A DNA stretch of 64,000 nucleotides, taken from contig BQMF02000207.1 of the NCBI GenBank assembly GCA_027922465.2, positions 1 through 64,000 of the forward strand, given 5' to 3'. Each line of letters opens with the position of its first letter. The first letter of the stretch is position 1. Of this stretch, positions 61,669 through 64,000 are shown piece by piece. Position numbers and translations under genes: made by a program. The notes beneath the pieces were generated by a model, which was not told the DNA's origin, searched no databases, and worked only from the letters and a program-made list of their open reading frames with translations. The stretch comes from Turritopsis dohrnii (taxonomy: Eukaryota; Cnidaria; Hydrozoa; Anthoathecata; Oceaniidae).

Positions 61669-64000
61669 AAAAAGTCAAAAGTTATATTGATGAATATTTA
61701 GACCCTCATAAAAACTCTTATCTAAGTGATGTAACAATCTCAGATATATTGACTTCACTTGACATCACAGAAGAAGAATATTACCGCGCTCTCTCGATTG
61801 CTCCTGGAGAGGACTTTGAGATTCACTTACGGCGACCACCCAACTCGTGCTTTGTTAACAATTACTTTGCAATGGGACTAGAAGCATGGGAAGCAAACAT
61901 GGATATCCAACCAGTTTTTAATTATTACAAGGCCGTTTCCTACATGTGTTCTTATTTCTCGAAGGCTGAAACAGATTCATCTGTTGCAATGAAAAAGGCT
62001 GCAGAAGAAAGTGAAAATCTAAATTTCAAAGATAAGATGAAGAAATTAGCAATTGCATTTCTATCCCATAGACAATGTTCTTTACAGGAGGCAGTTTACC
62101 AGCTAATGCCTGAATTATGGTTGCGAAAAACCTTCCCAGTAGTAACCTTTGCAAATTCTAATTTGCCAGAAAAAAGATACAGAATATGTAAATCAGAAGA
62201 AGAGCTCAGAGAACTACCAGAAGATAGCACTGATATTTTCAGACGTAACAATTTAAATCGTTACATGGAAAGACCAGATAAGGTTTTCAAGGGGGGGAAA
62301 TATTGTGTTCTCGACACATTTTGTTTTGCTGAGTTTGTAGCTCATTACGTATTAGACACAAAACCCAAGTTAGAGGAAAATGATTCCCAGCCAGAAGTAC
62401 TCACGGATGATTCTTGCGAAGTATCATGTATTTACCCAAAATCAATACCACTGATGTCATCAAAAGAAAAAATGAAATGTCGTAGCATCCGAAAAGTGGT
62501 AAGATATCATACCCCAAATCGTGTTATCCAGCCAGAAGCTTATGCTCATCACTTGCTATTGTTATTTTACCCTTTCCGAAAGGAATCAGAGTTATTATGT
62601 GATGAAACTAAGACCTACACAGCTAAACTAAATCAGCCGCACGTTTTGCAGATCGTTAACGAAAATAAACTTAGATACGAGCCTTGGGGTGACTTAGTCG
62701 ATTCAGTGTTAATGAACCACACTTTAAGGCCAAGAACTGATGACTTCGCAGAACAAGAAAATGACGATGTTTCACTGGAAAATATGTCTGTTGAAGAGGA
62801 AGATGACAGTAATCCTGATGAGATGATAGATTTTCAGGTCCGAAATGAAAACCAACATCACAATCAGCTTCAAAGTAGCACTAGACTTGATGCAACAACT
62901 GATGATGAAATCAATTACTTGATCTCGACTCTGAATAGTAAGCAGCGAGAAGTATTTAACCTTGTCAATACATGGGCGAGGCGAAAAGTAGCAAGTAATT
63001 TTTCAAAGCAGATTGACGCTATAGAACCTTTGCAAGTGTTTATAACTGGTGGAGCCGGGACTGGTAAATCACATTTAATCAAAACTGTGGCTGCAATGCT
63101 TACAAAAACTTTGAATTACCGTGCCTTGAATTTAGAAAAACCCCAACTTTTATTGCTTGCGCCAACAGGTGTTGCTGCTGTGAATATTGCCGGAAATACC
63201 ATTCATTCTGCTCTTGGAATACCAGTCGACTGTAGGGGACTTCAGGTTTCAAAACTTTCTGATAAAAAGAGATGTTCATTAAGACTGAAGTTAGAGGAAC
63301 TTAAGGTAATTATCATAGATGAAATATCCATGGTATCTAATAAACCTCTATTACATATTCACCAAAGATTACTTGATGTTTTTGGCTATTCAGGGAATTG
63401 CATGAAACCATTTGCAGGCTTGACAGTTATTGTTGTGGGAGATTTGTATCAGCTACCCCCTGTAATGCAGCGTCCTGTATTTGCTGATTATCATAATGAA
63501 ATGTTTAACATATATCATTTGTGGAGAGTATTCAAAATGTGTGAGCTTACAGAAGTTATGCGCCAACGAGGGGACAACACTTTAATTGACCTTTTAAATA
63601 ATGTTAGGGTAGGAAGAATAACTTTAGACGATGAAGAGCTTTTAAAGTCAAAATTTATTTCTAAGGAAAGTGACAATTACCCCAAAGAAGCCCTACATAT
63701 TTTTGCTGAAAATGAACCTGCGAGACAACATAATTACATAATGTTGGAACAACTACATGGTTCTATCTTTATTATCCAAGCTGTAGACCAAGTTCCTAAG
63801 GGTGTTCCTAACCATATATATGATAGAATACTGAACTTAAGCCAGAGTCAATCTAACGGTCTGTGTTTTGAACTCAAAGTCAAAGTTGGAGCAAGAGTTA
63901 TGTTGACAACAAACTTAGATGTTAGTGATAAATTGATCAATGGGCAAATTGGTACAATTGCACATATAAGAACGGAAAACAATTCAGTAAAAACAATTTA
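61662..64000 (+). CDS. Helitron Rep C-terminal region and PIF1 helicase, partial
   Basis: Open frame from about 61662 to the window end (about 780 codons, no stop). It begins LKKVKSYIDEYLDPHKNSYL, then PPNSCFVNNYF and ANMDIQPVFNYYKAVSYMCSYFSK, the Rep Y2 region with the tyrosines YKAVSYMCSYF, then LLLFYPFRKE. PIF1 helicase motifs follow: LNSKQREVFNLV, Walker A GGAGTGKS (about 63049-63072), LLAPTGVAAVNIAG, Walker B VIIIDEISMVS, VVGDLYQLPPV, ELTEVMRQRGD, and VKVGARVMLTTN. The frame has no ATG near its start because it is the rest of the upstream polyprotein after a frameshift. The C-terminus lies beyond 64000. Confidence 0.9.
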   Translation, partial: MLKKVKSYIDEYLDPHKNSYLSDVTISDILTSLDITEEEYYRALSIAPGEDFEIHLRRPPNSCFVNNYFAMGLEAWEANMDIQPVFNYYKAVSYMCSYFSKAETDSSVAMKKAAEESENLNFKDKMKKLAIAFLSHRQCSLQEAVYQLMPELWLRKTFPVVTFANSNLPEKRYRICKSEEELRELPEDSTDIFRRNNLNRYMERPDKVFKGGKYCVLDTFCFAEFVAHYVLDTKPKLEENDSQPEVLTDDSCEVSCIYPKSIPLMSSKEKMKCRSIRKVVRYHTPNRVIQPEAYAHHLLLLFYPFRKESELLCDETKTYTAKLNQPHVLQIVNENKLRYEPWGDLVDSVLMNHTLRPRTDDFAEQENDDVSLENMSVEEEDDSNPDEMIDFQVRNENQHHNQLQSSTRLDATTDDEINYLISTLNSKQREVFNLVNTWARRKVASNFSKQIDAIEPLQVFITGGAGTGKSHLIKTVAAMLTKTLNYRALNLEKPQLLLLAPTGVAAVNIAGNTIHSALGIPVDCRGLQVSKLSDKKRCSLRLKLEELKVIIIDEISMVSNKPLLHIHQRLLDVFGYSGNCMKPFAGLTVIVVGDLYQLPPVMQRPVFADYHNEMFNIYHLWRVFKMCELTEVMRQRGDNTLIDLLNNVRVGRITLDDEELLKSKFISKESDNYPKEALHIFAENEPARQHNYIMLEQLHGSIFIIQAVDQVPKGVPNHIYDRILNLSQSQSNGLCFELKVKVGARVMLTTNLDVSDKLINGQIGTIAHIRTENNSVKTI

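Larger units (their letters stand above)
59969..64000 (+). mobile_element. Second Helitron, partial, HUH domain missing
   Basis: Protease, basic repeats, DUF6570 region, Rep C-terminal region and PIF1 helicase in order on the plus strand. The element runs off the window end. Two frameshifts (about 60540 and 61662) and the absence of the Rep HUH nuclease indicate that this copy is defective, although the helicase is open for at least 780 codons. Confidence 0.82.

Overview
This is a window of invertebrate animal nuclear DNA that consists almost entirely of mobile elements and repeats. I see no ordinary single-copy host gene and no rRNA. The AT-rich base composition and the mix of elements (a Polinton/Maverick, a LINE carrying a 2A peptide, Helitrons with cysteine-protease domains, a pogo-like transposon and many short MITEs) suggest a cnidarian or another marine invertebrate. 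The sequence alone does not name the species.

Layout. 1-11826: head-to-tail array of 1.5 kb and 2.1 kb units, broken near its end by a reverse transcriptase fragment. 12665-16230: a complete TIR-bounded DNA transposon with a spliced pogo-like DDE transposase and a divergent second gene, a HIRAN-domain protein with a PCNA-binding-like motif. 16612-20122: a non-autonomous hAT-like element holding a 162 bp MITE and a piggyBac-like non-autonomous element. 20354-24041: a tRNA-derived SINE, hairpin-forming 41 bp repeats and copies of a 530-540 bp dispersed repeat.

24976-46164 is a five-level nest. A CR1-like LINE, whose open reading frame begins with a 2A motif and a PHD finger, is split by a foldback-like element made of AACGTTA iterons (TA duplication). 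That element is split by a 16.5 kb Polinton (232 bp TIRs). The Polinton integrase is split by a 1.75 kb element, which holds another 162 bp MITE. The Polinton encodes a type B DNA polymerase, packaging ATPase, major capsid protein (one in-frame stop), integrase (disrupted), several conserved small membrane and coiled-coil proteins, and an 82-residue protein that looks like a PPP1R15/GADD34-type recruiter of protein phosphatase 1. The last is the most interesting gene here: it implies that the element can counter, or once countered, eIF2alpha phosphorylation by the host. No adenain-like protease was recognised.

46165-50607: LINE 5' flank, repeat fragments and three MITEs. 50608-55760 (minus): a decayed Helitron with UCH-like protease, Lys-rich repeats, HUH/Y2 Rep and PIF1 helicase. 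57225-59285: a 5'-truncated, mutated CR1-like LINE. 59969-64000: a second Helitron with a tegument-type (C76-like) cysteine protease, 13-residue basic repeats and an open PIF1 helicase running off the window, but no HUH nuclease domain.

The genes form no host pathway. They are the replication, integration and host-interaction machinery of separate selfish elements. The insertions can be ordered in time by nesting, and target-site duplications are readable for most of them.
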